64,000 nucleotides of DNA from WHSW01 sp963722175 (GTDB lineage: Bacteria; Actinomycetota; Thermoleophilia; Solirubrobacterales; 70-9): positions 434,001 to 498,000 of the forward strand of contig CAVRKA010000004.1 of NCBI GenBank assembly GCA_963722175.1. Direction: 5' to 3'. Within the stretch, counting starts at the first letter, position 1. Every line of letters begins with the position of its first letter. Position numbers and translations under genes: made by a program. Below are positions 7,720-16,792 of this stretch, piece by piece. The notes under the pieces are model-generated. The model saw only the letters and a list, made by a program, of their open reading frames with translations, did not search any database and was not told the DNA's origin.

Positions 7720-9663
7720 ATGGAGGTGCCCTCCTTCACGGGAGCGAGAGCCAGGACGATGGCCCTCGGGGTCGTCGTTGCGATGTTGGTCCTCGCCGCG
7801 GGCGCGCTCGCCGCGGGGGAGCTGACGCAGAAGAGCGGGACCACGGGCTGCATCGGTACCACGACGATGCCCGGTACGTGCGAACCGGGCATCGCGATGG
7901 ACAACGTCACGGACGTCGCCGTGAGCCCAGACGGGACGTCCGTGTACTCGACCGCGAACCTCTCGGACGCGATCGCGGTCTTCAGCCGCGCTCCGGCGAC
8001 CGGCGAGCTCGACCAGCTCGGCGGCACCGGCGGGTGCGTGTCGGAGAGCGGGAGCAGCGGCGCCTGCGAGAACGGCAACGGCCTCAGCTCGGCTTCCGGC
8101 GTCGCGGTGAGCCCCGACGGCGAGTACGTCTACGCGACCGCGGGCTCGAGCGACGCGGTCACCGTCTTCGATCGCAACCCGGCTACCGGCGCTCTCGACC
8201 AGCTGGCCGGAACCAACGGCTGCGTCTCGGAGACCGGCGCCGGAGGGTGCGCCGACGGCAACGCGCTCGACGGGGCCGAGGCGGTCGCCGTCAGCCCCGA
8301 CGGGGAATCGGTGTACGTGGCTTCGAGGGTGAGCGACGCGGTCGCCATCTTCGACCGCGACGCCTCCACCGGCGTGCTCACCCAGCTCGCCGGCCCCCAG
8401 GCGTGCATCTCGCAGACCGGCGCCGGAGGGTGCGCGGACGGCAACGCGCTCGACTCGGCGAGCGACGTCGCGGTCAGCCCGGGCGCGGGCAGTTCCGTGT
8501 ACGTGGCAGCCTTTGACAGCGACGCGATCAGCGTCTTCGATCGCACCACGGGCGGCGCACAGCAGGGTGAGCTCGATCAGAAGGCGGGCCTCGCGGGTTG
8601 CATCTCCAACGGGGGCGCCGGGAGCTGCGATGACGGCAATGCGCTGGACGGCGCATCCGCGGTCGCGCTCAGCCCGAACGGCAGCTCCCTCTACTCGGCC
8701 TCGTTCCAGAGCGACGCGATCAGCGTCTTCGACCGCCTCGGAAACGGCGAGCTCGACCAGAAGGCGGGCAGCGCGGGCTGCATCTCGGAGACCGGCGCCG
8801 GAGGGTGCGCCGACGGCAAGGGGCTCGACCTCGCCACCGACGTCGCGGTCAGTCCCGACGGCACGACCGTCTACTCGGCCGCGGTCGTTTCGAGCGCGGT
8901 CGTCGGCTATGGCCGCGACGCCGCCACCGGCGCCCTGAGCCAGGTCGCCGGCACCGCCGGGTGCGTGAGCGAGGCCGGGGCCGGGCCGTGTCAAGACGGC
9001 GTCGCGCTTGCCCAGGCCGACGCGGTCGCGGTCAGTCCGAACAGCCAGAGCATCTACGTGGGACCGGCCGGCTCGTCGTTCGGGGTCAGAGCGATCGCGA
9101 TCCTCGACCGCGCCGGATCGTCACCGCCACAACGGACGCTCACAGTCACCACGGCCGGTACCGGGGGCGGCACGGTCACCGGCCCCGGGATCACCTGCCC
9201 CGGTGACTGCTCCGAGGCCTACGCGAACGGGACCGCGGTCAGCCTGTCCGCCACCGCCGGAGCCGGGTCGTCGTTCGCCGGCTTCTCCGGGGACTGCGCC
9301 GGGGCCGCGTGCAACCTGACGATGGGCGCTGACCGTGCGGTCACCGCGACGTTCAACGCGTCGGGCGGTGGCGGCGGTGGCGACACCCCCCCGGAGACGA
9401 CGATCACGAAGGCGCCGAAGAAGAAGCTCAAGAAGTCGAAGACGAAGGTCAAGTTCACCTCGAGCGAGCCCGGGTCGACCTTCGAGTGCCGGCTCAAGGG
9501 CAAGAAGGCGAAGAAGAAGTTCCGCAAGTTCAAGCCCTGCTCGTCGCCCTTCAAGCTCAAGGGGCTGAAGCCCGGCAAGTACAAGTTCGACGTCCGGGCG
9601 ATCGATCCGGCGGGCAACCCAGACCCGACGCCCGCGAAGGCGAAGTTCAAGCGCCTGCGCTAG
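7720..9663 (+). CDS. Secreted seven-repeat beta-propeller protein with C-terminal Ig-like domain
   Basis: The 647-residue product has a signal peptide (residues 1-32). Seven repeats of about 60 residues (43-470) follow, each with a Cys pair (GC...GxC), AVSPDG and SVY...SDAI.VFDR strands like lactonase/YncE propellers. The Cys pair in each blade suggests a disulfide outside the cell. Next come a short bacterial-repeat segment (TVTTAGTGGGTVTGPG), a glycine hinge and a lysine-rich Ig-like domain with CRLKGKKAKKKF. It carries no catalytic motif I recognise, so a binding or structural role is likely. A TAGTCT hexamer lies 6 bases before ATG. Its TAG shares a CTAG with the ddl stop on the other strand. 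Confidence 0.85.
   Translation: MEVPSFTGARARTMALGVVVAMLVLAAGALAAGELTQKSGTTGCIGTTTMPGTCEPGIAMDNVTDVAVSPDGTSVYSTANLSDAIAVFSRAPATGELDQLGGTGGCVSESGSSGACENGNGLSSASGVAVSPDGEYVYATAGSSDAVTVFDRNPATGALDQLAGTNGCVSETGAGGCADGNALDGAEAVAVSPDGESVYVASRVSDAVAIFDRDASTGVLTQLAGPQACISQTGAGGCADGNALDSASDVAVSPGAGSSVYVAAFDSDAISVFDRTTGGAQQGELDQKAGLAGCISNGGAGSCDDGNALDGASAVALSPNGSSLYSASFQSDAISVFDRLGNGELDQKAGSAGCISETGAGGCADGKGLDLATDVAVSPDGTTVYSAAVVSSAVVGYGRDAATGALSQVAGTAGCVSEAGAGPCQDGVALAQADAVAVSPNSQSIYVGPAGSSFGVRAIAILDRAGSSPPQRTLTVTTAGTGGGTVTGPGITCPGDCSEAYANGTAVSLSATAGAGSSFAGFSGDCAGAACNLTMGADRAVTATFNASGGGGGGDTPPETTITKAPKKKLKKSKTKVKFTSSEPGSTFECRLKGKKAKKKFRKFKPCSSPFKLKGLKPGKYKFDVRAIDPAGNPDPTPAKAKFKRLR
7846..9135 (+). repeat. 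Seven tandem ~180-bp coding repeats (propeller blades)
   Basis: Seven units encode GC(V/I)S.....GxC..GxxL...AVSPDG...SVY.....SDA...FDR. DNA identity is high between some blades: a 37-base run at 8225-8261 recurs at 8783-8819, and a near-copy lies around 8410. This points to recent intragenic duplication or conversion. Confidence 0.8.
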
Positions 9664-10601
9664 CCGGCGGCCGGGGCGCCCTCGCGCTCGAGCGCGAGTT
9701 CGAGGATGCGCTCGCAGAGCCGCTCGAAGCTGAACCCCGCGGCCTCGGCCGCCATCGGCAGCAGCGAGGTGTCGGTGAGCCCGGGGATCGCGTTCGCCTC
9801 CAGGACCTGCGGGCCGTCGTCGCCGAGGATCAGGTCGACGCGGCAGAAGCCGTCGAAGCCGAGCACGTCCCAGGTCCGCAGCACGGCGTCGAGGACCGGG
9901 CCCTCGGCGGCGCCGAGGGGGGCGGGGCAGACGTAGTCGGTGCGCCCGATCTCGTAGCGGGCCTCGTAGTTGAACCGGTCCGCCTCGCGGGGTACGACCT
10001 CGACCGCCGGCAGCGCGATCCCGTTGACGAGCGAGATCGCCAGCTCGCGCCCCTCGACGTGGCGCTCGAGCAGAACGCGGTCGTCGTACGAGAAGGCCGC
10101 GACGAGGGCCTCGGGGACCTCCTCGGCGAGGGCGGCGAAGCGAACCCCGAGCGCGGATCCGCCGGTGGCCGGCTTGATCACCAGCGGGAAGCCGAGATTC
10201 GCCTCGATCTCCTCGAGCGCGTCGGCGGCGCCGAGCTCTCGGAATGCGACCGAGTTGAAGGCGGCCGAGTCAGGCGTCGGGACCTCGGCGGCGCGCAGCT
10301 CGTGCTTGGCCGCGACCTTGTCGATGGAGCGCACGCAGGCGCGCACCCCGGGACCGGTGTAGGGGATCCGCAGGATCTCGAGCAGCTCCTGGACGGTGCC
10401 GTCCTCGCCGACCCGCCCATGCAGGGCGACGAACGCCACGTCGGGGCGTTCGGCCTTCAGGGTCACGACCAGGTCGTCGCCGACGTCGATCGCCAGCACG
10501 TCGTGGCCGAGCGAGGCGAGCGCGTCCTCGACCCGCGCCCCGCTGCGCAGCGACACCTGCCGCTCGAGGCCACCGCCGCCCTTGAGCACGGCGACCTTCA
10601 T
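9660..10601 (-). CDS. ddl: D-alanine--D-alanine ligase
   Basis: Ddl joins two D-alanines for the peptidoglycan precursor using ATP. The 313-residue ATP-grasp product has HGRVGEDGTVQ, YTGPGVRA, the ATP loop KPATGGSALGV, FCRVDLIL and the metal/substrate motif EANAIPGLTDTSLLPMAA, all in family order; length is normal. The ATG overlaps the stop of the upstream aminotransferase (ATGA), so the two are probably translated together. A perfect inverted repeat has this ATG in one arm. It converges with the propeller gene, sharing one CTAG for both stops. Confidence 0.95.
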   Translation of the reverse strand: MKVAVLKGGGGLERQVSLRSGARVEDALASLGHDVLAIDVGDDLVVTLKAERPDVAFVALHGRVGEDGTVQELLEILRIPYTGPGVRACVRSIDKVAAKHELRAAEVPTPDSAAFNSVAFRELGAADALEEIEANLGFPLVIKPATGGSALGVRFAALAEEVPEALVAAFSYDDRVLLERHVEGRELAISLVNGIALPAVEVVPREADRFNYEARYEIGRTDYVCPAPLGAAEGPVLDAVLRTWDVLGFDGFCRVDLILGDDGPQVLEANAIPGLTDTSLLPMAAEAAGFSFERLCERILELALEREGAPAAG

Positions 10602-12007
10602 TTCGACGTCCGTCGAAATGGAAACACCTGCCCGGCCACCTCCTCGGCTTCGCCTGCGGGGGTGCCGGGGTCAGCCGAGCGACGAGGAATCTGGTGCTCG
10701 CCGGTGATCGATTCGTACAGATCCACCTGTTCCTCGATGACGCTCCCGATCCGTTTGATCCCCTCGCGGATCTCGTCCGCGCCGGAGGCCGAGAAGTTGA
10801 GCCGCATCGACGAGCCGCCGCGCCCGTCGACATAGGCGGCGGCGCCGGGAACGAAGGCGACGTTCTCGCGCAGCGCCTTGGCCAGCAGGTCCGTGGTGTC
10901 GATGTACGACGGCAAGGTCGCCCAGCAGAACAGCCCGCCCTCCGGGTGCGACCAGGTCGCCCCCTCCGGGAAGAAGCGGTCGAGCCCTTCGAGCATCGCG
11001 TCGCGGCGCCCGCGGTAGATCCCGCACAGGTCGCGCGTGTAGTCCTGCCAGTGGCCCTCGCCGAAGTACTCGCGGACGAAGTACTGGGTCAGGGTCGAGG
11101 TGCAGAGGTCGGCGGCCTGCTTCCCGAGCACCACCTTCTCCATCACCGGCGGCGGCGCGCAGAGCCAGCCGAGCCGGATCCCGGGGGAGAGGATCTTCGA
11201 GAAGGTGCCCAGGTACAGGACGTAGTCGCCGCCCTCGAGCTTGTAGAGCGGCTCGAGCGGGGCGCCTTCGTAGCGGAGCATCCCGTAGGGATTGTCCTCG
11301 ACCACCAGCAGCTCGCGCTCGCGTGCGATCTCGACCAGGCGAGCCCGCCGCTCGGCCGACATCGTCACCCCGGCCGGGTTCTGGAAGGTCGGCACCGTGT
11401 AGACGAACTTCGGCCGCCGGCCCTCGCTCGCGAGGCGGTCGAGCAGGGCCTCGAGCTCGTCGATGCGCATCCCGTCGTCGTCCATCTCCACCTGCAGCGT
11501 CTCCGCCTGGTAGGAGCAGAACACCGGGACCGCGCCCGGGTAGGTCGGGGCCTCGGCGATCACGACGTCGCCGGGATCGATCAGGGTCTTCGCGACCAGG
11601 TCGATCGCCTGCTGGCCGCCGGTGGTGACGATGATGTCGTCGAGGTCGGGCTCCATGCCCTCGAACCGCATCACCTCGCGGATGCATTCCTTGGTCTCGA
11701 CGAAGCCCTCGGTCGGCCCGTACTGGAGGGCCTCCGCCGAGCTCTCCTGGGCAATCCGCGTCATCTGTGCGGCGAAGCTCTCCGGCGGGAAGGTCGAGGT
11801 GTCGGGGAGGCCGCCGGCGAGCGAGATCACCTCCGGGCGCGCGGTGATCTCCATCAGGTCGCGCATCGCGCTCGAGCGCATCACCCGGGTGCGCTCGGCG
11901 AACAGGCCCGCGTAGCGCTCGAGGTCGCGGGCGGTGGTGTGGGCGCGCCGGTGCGGCGCCGTCGGCGGGTGCTCGGGGGCGGTCTGGCGATCGTCGGCCT
12001 CGGCCAC
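10598..12007 (-). CDS. PLP-dependent aminotransferase class I/II (2-aminoadipate/MocR-like, no HTH)
   Basis: The 469-residue fold-type I aminotransferase has VISLAGGLPDTSTFP, YGPTEGF, TTGGQQAIDLVAKTL, PTFQNPAGVTMS, DNPYGMLRYEG and the lysine site GTFSKILSPGIRLGW, where the SK lysine should bind PLP. This set matches LysN/2-aminoadipate and aromatic-type transaminases; substrate cannot be told by eye. The GTG at 12007 is chosen because the upstream frame enters the divergent gene's promoter; a CACACT hexamer lies 7 bases before it. Coupling to ddl hints at a role in cell-wall amino-acid supply, but that is inference. A relative starts at 63722-63734. Confidence 0.88.
   Translation of the reverse strand: MAEADDRQTAPEHPPTAPHRRAHTTARDLERYAGLFAERTRVMRSSAMRDLMEITARPEVISLAGGLPDTSTFPPESFAAQMTRIAQESSAEALQYGPTEGFVETKECIREVMRFEGMEPDLDDIIVTTGGQQAIDLVAKTLIDPGDVVIAEAPTYPGAVPVFCSYQAETLQVEMDDDGMRIDELEALLDRLASEGRRPKFVYTVPTFQNPAGVTMSAERRARLVEIARERELLVVEDNPYGMLRYEGAPLEPLYKLEGGDYVLYLGTFSKILSPGIRLGWLCAPPPVMEKVVLGKQAADLCTSTLTQYFVREYFGEGHWQDYTRDLCGIYRGRRDAMLEGLDRFFPEGATWSHPEGGLFCWATLPSYIDTTDLLAKALRENVAFVPGAAAYVDGRGGSSMRLNFSASGADEIREGIKRIGSVIEEQVDLYESITGEHQIPRRSADPGTPAGEAEEVAGQVFPFRRTSK
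10599..10620. repeat. Perfect inverted repeat over the ddl start codon
   Basis: Arms CATTTCGACG and CGTCGAAATG are perfect complements around a 2-base centre. On the mRNA strand one arm contains the ddl ATG, so a hairpin or a bound dimeric protein would block ddl initiation. The DNA also encodes the last residues of the aminotransferase. Confidence 0.6.
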
Positions 12008-12061
12008 GCGACCAGTGTGGCGCACCGATCGACAAGCGGCGCGCGCGCGGACCGGTCTGGC

Positions 12062-12067
12062 TAGATT
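12062..12067 (+). promoter_or_regulatory. Candidate -10 of the secreted hydrolase gene
   Basis: TAGATT lies 10 bases before the ATG at 12078, with no Shine-Dalgarno sequence between. It is part of the recurring short-leader pattern in this window. Confidence 0.45.
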
Positions 12068-12077
12068 CGGGCACCCG

Positions 12078-14291
12078 ATGCGCCGACTGACCGCAATCGC
12101 CGTGCTCGCCTGCATGCTGGCCGTTCCGGCCGGCGCCTCGGCGGCGAAGGGCTCGCTCTACTCCGGGCCCGCCCCGAAGCCGGGGCCGAAGGTCCTGTAT
12201 GCGAAGCCGAAGACGGCGCCGCAGCTACGCAACGGGGGCATCTGGCGGGCGCAGCCGATCCTGATCTCCGGGACGACGGGCTACCGCAAGGGCGAGTTCC
12301 TCTACCAGGACTACATCTACGACGACCTGGGCGCCAAGGGTCAGATCGACCCCGCCGACCCGAAGGGCGGCGCCACCTTCGCCCGCTTCAACGGCACCTA
12401 CAGCTATCCCCTCGACGACGCGTACAAGCAGAACGCCGCCGACCTGCTCGAGCTGCGGGTGAAGCCGCTCGCGACGCAGACGGCGTTCCGGATCACCTAC
12501 AACTCGATGACCGATCCGGACCTGGTTGCGACCACGGTCGCGATCGGCGACTCGGTCGCGCCGCAGCCGTTCCCGCACGGCGCCAACGTCGTCGCGCCGG
12601 CGCAGCTCTTCCTCACCGTCCACGGGGACACCGCCGACCTCGTCGACGCCGCTACGGGCGCGACGGTCGGCGCCGCGCCCACGGTCAAGGTCTCGACGCG
12701 GCGCCACCAGGTCGAGGTTCGGGTCCCGCACTCGTCCTGGGACCCCGGCACGAGCAGGGTTCGGCTCGCCGCCGGCTCCGGGCTCTGGGACGCAGCCGCC
12801 GGCCAGTACCTGCTCCCGGCCGGCTCCGCCGACGCCGACACCCCGGGCGGCGCGTCCGGATCCGACGCGGCCGCGTTCTTCAACGTCGCGTTCCGCTTCG
12901 ACGAGTCGTTCCCGGACGTCGGCGACGTCCCCTCGATCGTCTCGGATCCCAGCTGGTGGCGCGACCGGGAGCAGGCCCACGCCCTGGCGGAAGGCGACAT
13001 CTCGCCGTTCTCGGCCACGGTCGACTTCGCGAAGCTGCTCGCGGGCGCGCGCGACGACCTCCACGGGCGGGTGGGCGGGGTGCCGACGAGCGGGCCGATG
13101 AACCGGATCCTGTCGAGCCGCTTCGGGTTCGGCCAGGGCGCCGACTGGGCCGAGGAATGCTCCGGATACGACGACTGCCCCAGCCAGCTCCACGGCCGCC
13201 TGCAGCCGTACTCGGTCTACGTCCCCGACAAGCCGCCGCCGCCGCGCGGCTACGGGCTCACCCTGCTGCTGCACTCGCTGGGCGCCAACTACAACCAGTT
13301 CTCCGACTCGAACAACCAGTCGCAGATCGGCGAGCGAGGGCCGGGCTCGATCGTGATCACGCCCTCGGGACGCGGCACCGACGGCTGGTACTACGGGGTT
13401 GCCGGCGCGGACACCTTCGAGGTCTGGGCAGACGTCGCCCGGCGTTACAAGCTCGATCCCGGCTACGCCGCGATCTCCGGCTACTCGATGGGGGGCTACG
13501 GGACCTACAAGCTCTCGGCCCAGTACCCGGACCTGTTCGCCGCCGCGCAGCCCGTCGTCGGACCGCCGGGCTCGGGCATCTGGGTGCCGCCCAACGACCC
13601 GACTCCCGGCGGCGCGGCGTCGAACACGAACCGGATGCTGGCCTCGGTGCGCCACGTCCCGTTCATGATCTGGAACGGCGCGTTGGACGAGCTCGTCCCG
13701 CTCGCGGGCGTCACCGTCCAGGCCCAGACGTTCGACGACCTCGGCTACCGCTACGCCTTCGACGTCTTCCCGACGGCGGACCACCTGGCGCTCGCGGGCA
13801 ACGACTCCTACCAGCCGGCCGCCGACTTCCTGGGCACGAAACGGGTGATCCGCAACCCGGCGCACGTCAGCTACGTCGTCAACCCGGCGATGGACTTCCG
13901 AAAGCGGAAGACGGTCGCCGACCACTCGTACTGGCTCTCACACCTTCGTGTTCGCGACGGCGACGGCGACGAGCCGCTCGGCGAGGTCGACGCGGTCTCG
14001 CACGGGTTCGGCGTCACCGATCCCGAGCCTGGCCCGACCCAGACGGGCAGCGGCAGCCTGCCTCCCGGGAACCTCGGGACCTTCGCCTACACCGAGCGCA
14101 GCCGCGCCTGGGGCGAGCCCGGCGCCGAGCCCAGGCGCGACGAGCTGACGCTCACGGTCGAGAACCTGCGCTCGCTGAAGGTCGCCGTCGGGCGAGCGAA
14201 GCTGAGCTGCGACGCGAAGCTCGACGTGACCACCGACGGGCCGCTGACCGTGAAGCTCGCCGGCTGTCACCGCACGCTTCACTTCGGCTGA
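12078..14291 (+). CDS. Secreted alpha/beta-hydrolase (esterase/peptidase-like)
   Basis: The 737-residue product has a signal peptide ending near residue 23 (ASAAKGS). An N-terminal beta-rich region (about 30-320) may be a carbohydrate- or wall-binding module. The alpha/beta-hydrolase domain (about 370-600) has LTLLLHSLGANYNQF as oxyanion region, nucleophile elbow ISGYSMGGYG (Ser), WNGALDELVPL (probable Asp) and PTADHLAL (probable His). A C-terminal domain holds two Cys (LSCDAKL, LAGCHRTL). The complete triad suggests an active esterase or prolyl-oligopeptidase-like enzyme; substrate unknown. ATG 12078 is fixed by the signal peptide and a TAGATT hexamer upstream. Confidence 0.82.
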   Translation: MRRLTAIAVLACMLAVPAGASAAKGSLYSGPAPKPGPKVLYAKPKTAPQLRNGGIWRAQPILISGTTGYRKGEFLYQDYIYDDLGAKGQIDPADPKGGATFARFNGTYSYPLDDAYKQNAADLLELRVKPLATQTAFRITYNSMTDPDLVATTVAIGDSVAPQPFPHGANVVAPAQLFLTVHGDTADLVDAATGATVGAAPTVKVSTRRHQVEVRVPHSSWDPGTSRVRLAAGSGLWDAAAGQYLLPAGSADADTPGGASGSDAAAFFNVAFRFDESFPDVGDVPSIVSDPSWWRDREQAHALAEGDISPFSATVDFAKLLAGARDDLHGRVGGVPTSGPMNRILSSRFGFGQGADWAEECSGYDDCPSQLHGRLQPYSVYVPDKPPPPRGYGLTLLLHSLGANYNQFSDSNNQSQIGERGPGSIVITPSGRGTDGWYYGVAGADTFEVWADVARRYKLDPGYAAISGYSMGGYGTYKLSAQYPDLFAAAQPVVGPPGSGIWVPPNDPTPGGAASNTNRMLASVRHVPFMIWNGALDELVPLAGVTVQAQTFDDLGYRYAFDVFPTADHLALAGNDSYQPAADFLGTKRVIRNPAHVSYVVNPAMDFRKRKTVADHSYWLSHLRVRDGDGDEPLGEVDAVSHGFGVTDPEPGPTQTGSGSLPPGNLGTFAYTERSRAWGEPGAEPRRDELTLTVENLRSLKVAVGRAKLSCDAKLDVTTDGPLTVKLAGCHRTLHFG

Positions 14292-14325
14292 GCCCACCGC
14301 CGCGTCCCCGGTACCCTGCGGCGCC

Positions 14326-14757
14326 GTGGATCTCTTCCTCGCAGCCTGTCAGGGCGCCGGGCTCGCGGTCGCCGCGGGCGCGCTCGCCGGCGCGCCCGGT
14401 CGCCGCGGCTCGCTGAGCACCCTCCTGCTCGTGGCCGCCGTGATCGGCGGCGCGTTCCTGTTCGGCGCCTCGCTGTCCGGCGAGGATCACCCGGCGTGGC
14501 CAGGGTGGCCGGTCGGCGCCGCGATCGCCTGGCTCTCGTTCGCCGTCGTCAGCGACTTCGCGGCCGCCGCCGCGTCGCGAGCCGACGGCGGCGGGTTCAT
14601 CGCCGCCCTGATCGCCCTCGCGGCCCTCGCGACCGGCGGGCTGTCGGTGATCCTGCAGCCGCTCGGCCTGGTCGCCCTGGCCGGAATCGCCTACCTGGGC
14701 CTCGCCCGTCGCGAGCGCGCGTCGCGGAAGTACGAGGGCCTGCGGTCGTTGCGGTGA
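14326..14757 (+). CDS. Small four-helix integral membrane protein
   Basis: I do not recognise the family with confidence. The 143-residue product is almost entirely hydrophobic, with about four to five membrane segments separated by short loops, and ends in a basic cytoplasmic tail (RRERASRKYEGLRSLR). The GTG start lies 8 bases after TACCCT. Its stop overlaps the GTG of the phosphodiesterase-like gene by 4 bases. It heads a run with the phosphodiesterase, GtrA and glycosyltransferase-like genes, so a role in envelope glycan assembly is plausible but unproven. Confidence 0.7.
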   Translation: MDLFLAACQGAGLAVAAGALAGAPGRRGSLSTLLLVAAVIGGAFLFGASLSGEDHPAWPGWPVGAAIAWLSFAVVSDFAAAAASRADGGGFIAALIALAALATGGLSVILQPLGLVALAGIAYLGLARRERASRKYEGLRSLR

Positions 14758-16325
14758 GCAGCGCTCCGAAGCTGATCCTCTGCGTCGTCGACTCGCTGCG
14801 CACGGACAAGCTCGAGCAGGCGGTCGCGAACGGCGAGGCGCCGACGTTCGGCGCGCTGCTCGAGCGCGGCACCCTGATCCGCGACTGCGTCTCCTCGTTT
14901 CCGTCGGTGACCCCGGTCTGCACCTCCGAGATCACCACCGGCGAGCGTCCCGACGGACATTGGATCAGCGCCATGAACTGGTACCACCGGACCGAGCGAC
15001 GCTACGTCGAGTACGGCAGCTCGTTCGAGGCGACCCGCGCCTTCGGGCTCTTCCGCTCGCTCTACGACACGGTCTACAACATGAACATGGCCCACCTCTC
15101 CGACGAGGTGGAGACGGTCTTCGAGACGCTCGCCGACCACGGCGTCCGCACGGCCTGCACGCCGTTCCTGATCTACCGCGGGCGGACGCGGCACGAGATG
15201 GGCCTCGAGGGACTGCTGCGCAGGGTCGCGCTGGCGGCCACCTTTCGTCACGCGACCTGGGGCCCGGACGAGCTCTTCTACGGCGAGCTCTACACCAGCC
15301 GCCGCGTCCCCTGCAAACCGACCCTCGCCCGGCCCGGGACGCGCGACGAGTACTCGGCCTGCTGCGGGCGCGAGCTGATCGCCAACGACCTCTTCGACTT
15401 CCTGCTCTTCGGCCTCCCCGACAACGACTATCACTCGCACAAGTTCGGGCCCGAGGGCCAGGCGGACTCGATCGTGGTCGCCGACGCCGCCTTCGCCGAG
15501 CTCGTCGAGGTCGCCGGCGGACTCGACCGCTTCCTCGCCGAGCACGCGGTCATCTTGGTCGCCGACCATGCCCAGACCGAGGTCGAGCATCCGCTCGAGC
15601 TGGCCGAGGCCCTGAGCTCCGAATGGCGCGTCCTGCAGCCGAACCAGAGCGACCCCGAGTCCGCCGAGCTCGCCGTCTGCCCGACCTCACGAGCCGCCGG
15701 CGTCTACGTGCTCGGCGGCGACCGCGGTGCCGAGCGCACCCACGCCGCGGTCCGCGAGCGGCTCCGCGACCTCGAGGGCATCGATCTGTTTGCCTGGCTC
15801 GAGGCCGGCGGCGGTCCGCTGCTCCGCGGGGACGCCGACGGCCCCCCGCCCGCCGGCGTCTGGGCGGTCGTCGAGCGCGATCGCGCGGCGCTGCGCTTCC
15901 GTCCCGGCGTGGAGGTCGCCGATCGCCGCGGCGCCCGCTGGGAGCTCGACGGCGAGCTCGAGGCGCTGGCCGGCGTCCTCGCCGACGGGAGCTTCGACTC
16001 CGAGGCGTATCCCGACGGCCTCGCCCGCCTCTGGGCCGCCCTCACCGCCCCTCACGCTGCGGAGATCATGATCTCCGCAGCGGGAGGCTTTGAGTTCGTC
16101 GATTGGGGCGGGATGAGCCACTGCCCGGGCGGCAGCCACGGCGCGCTCGAGGCCGGAGACTCACTCGGCCCGCTGCTCCTCTGCGGGCTCGAGCCCGGGA
16201 TCGAGTCGCTGCGCGAGCAGTGGGCGATTCGCGACGTCGCCGGGCTCGTCCGCGGCCATTTCGGGATCGACCGCGCCGCCGACGGCCTCCGGCTGAGTCG
16301 CTCCGCGACCGGGGTGAGCGGCTGA
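14754..16325 (+). CDS. Alkaline-phosphatase superfamily / type I phosphodiesterase-like protein
   Basis: The 523-residue product begins at a GTG overlapping the previous stop. It has the metal-binding and nucleophile pattern of the alkaline phosphatase/nucleotide pyrophosphatase superfamily: LILCVVDSLRTD (metal Asp), SVTPVCTSEITTGERPDGH (candidate Thr/Ser nucleophile), LPDNDYHSHKFGP (Asp and His) and VILVADHAQTEV (Asp-His). These suggest a two-metal phosphoesterase; no signal peptide is seen, so action is probably cytoplasmic. The C-terminal 180 residues are less conserved and contain ISAAGGFEFVDWGG...GSHGAL, another likely metal-site segment. It sits between a membrane protein and gtrA. Confidence 0.82.
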   Translation: MSSAPKLILCVVDSLRTDKLEQAVANGEAPTFGALLERGTLIRDCVSSFPSVTPVCTSEITTGERPDGHWISAMNWYHRTERRYVEYGSSFEATRAFGLFRSLYDTVYNMNMAHLSDEVETVFETLADHGVRTACTPFLIYRGRTRHEMGLEGLLRRVALAATFRHATWGPDELFYGELYTSRRVPCKPTLARPGTRDEYSACCGRELIANDLFDFLLFGLPDNDYHSHKFGPEGQADSIVVADAAFAELVEVAGGLDRFLAEHAVILVADHAQTEVEHPLELAEALSSEWRVLQPNQSDPESAELAVCPTSRAAGVYVLGGDRGAERTHAAVRERLRDLEGIDLFAWLEAGGGPLLRGDADGPPPAGVWAVVERDRAALRFRPGVEVADRRGARWELDGELEALAGVLADGSFDSEAYPDGLARLWAALTAPHAAEIMISAAGGFEFVDWGGMSHCPGGSHGALEAGDSLGPLLLCGLEPGIESLREQWAIRDVAGLVRGHFGIDRAADGLRLSRSATGVSG

Positions 16326-16327
16326 GC

Positions 16328-16792
16328 ATGGCGACCTCCGAGCACGCGGCGATTCCCGCCCCCGAGCCGCCGGTCGGCGTGATCCGCCGCATCCACCACG
16401 GCACCCGCAAGTCGGCCAACTGGCTGCAGCTGTTCAAGTTCGGGCTCGTCGGCGGCTCCGGATACGTCGTCAACCTCGCCGTCTTCGCCCTGCTGAGCGG
16501 GGCTCTCGACGTCCACCACATCGCCGCCGCGATCGGCGCATTCTCGGTCGCGGTCGTCAACAACTTCTGGTGGAACCGCCACTGGACCTTCGAGGCGCAT
16601 GACGGTCATGCCGGGTTTCAGGCGGCGCGTTTCTTCACCGTCTCCCTGTTCGGCCTCGCCGTCAACCTGGCTCTGCTCGAGCTCTTCGTCAGCGGTGTCG
16701 CCCTGCCCGAGCTGGCGGCTCAGGCGCTGGCGGTCGCGCTCACGTTGCCGGTGAACTTCATCGGCAACAAGCTGTGGACGTTCGACTCCTAG
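16328..16792 (+). CDS. GtrA family membrane protein
   Basis: GtrA-like proteins are small four-helix proteins thought to flip polyprenyl-linked sugars across the membrane for glycan modification. The 154-residue product has a soluble N-terminus of about 35 residues and then the family pattern: LFKFGLVGGSGYVVNLAVF, AVVNNFWWNRHWTF and the terminal LPVNFIGNKLWTF. The ATG follows the phosphodiesterase stop by 2 bases. The gene overlaps the next by 19 bases, supporting one operon for lipid-linked sugar handling. Confidence 0.92.
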   Translation: MATSEHAAIPAPEPPVGVIRRIHHGTRKSANWLQLFKFGLVGGSGYVVNLAVFALLSGALDVHHIAAAIGAFSVAVVNNFWWNRHWTFEAHDGHAGFQAARFFTVSLFGLAVNLALLELFVSGVALPELAAQALAVALTLPVNFIGNKLWTFDS

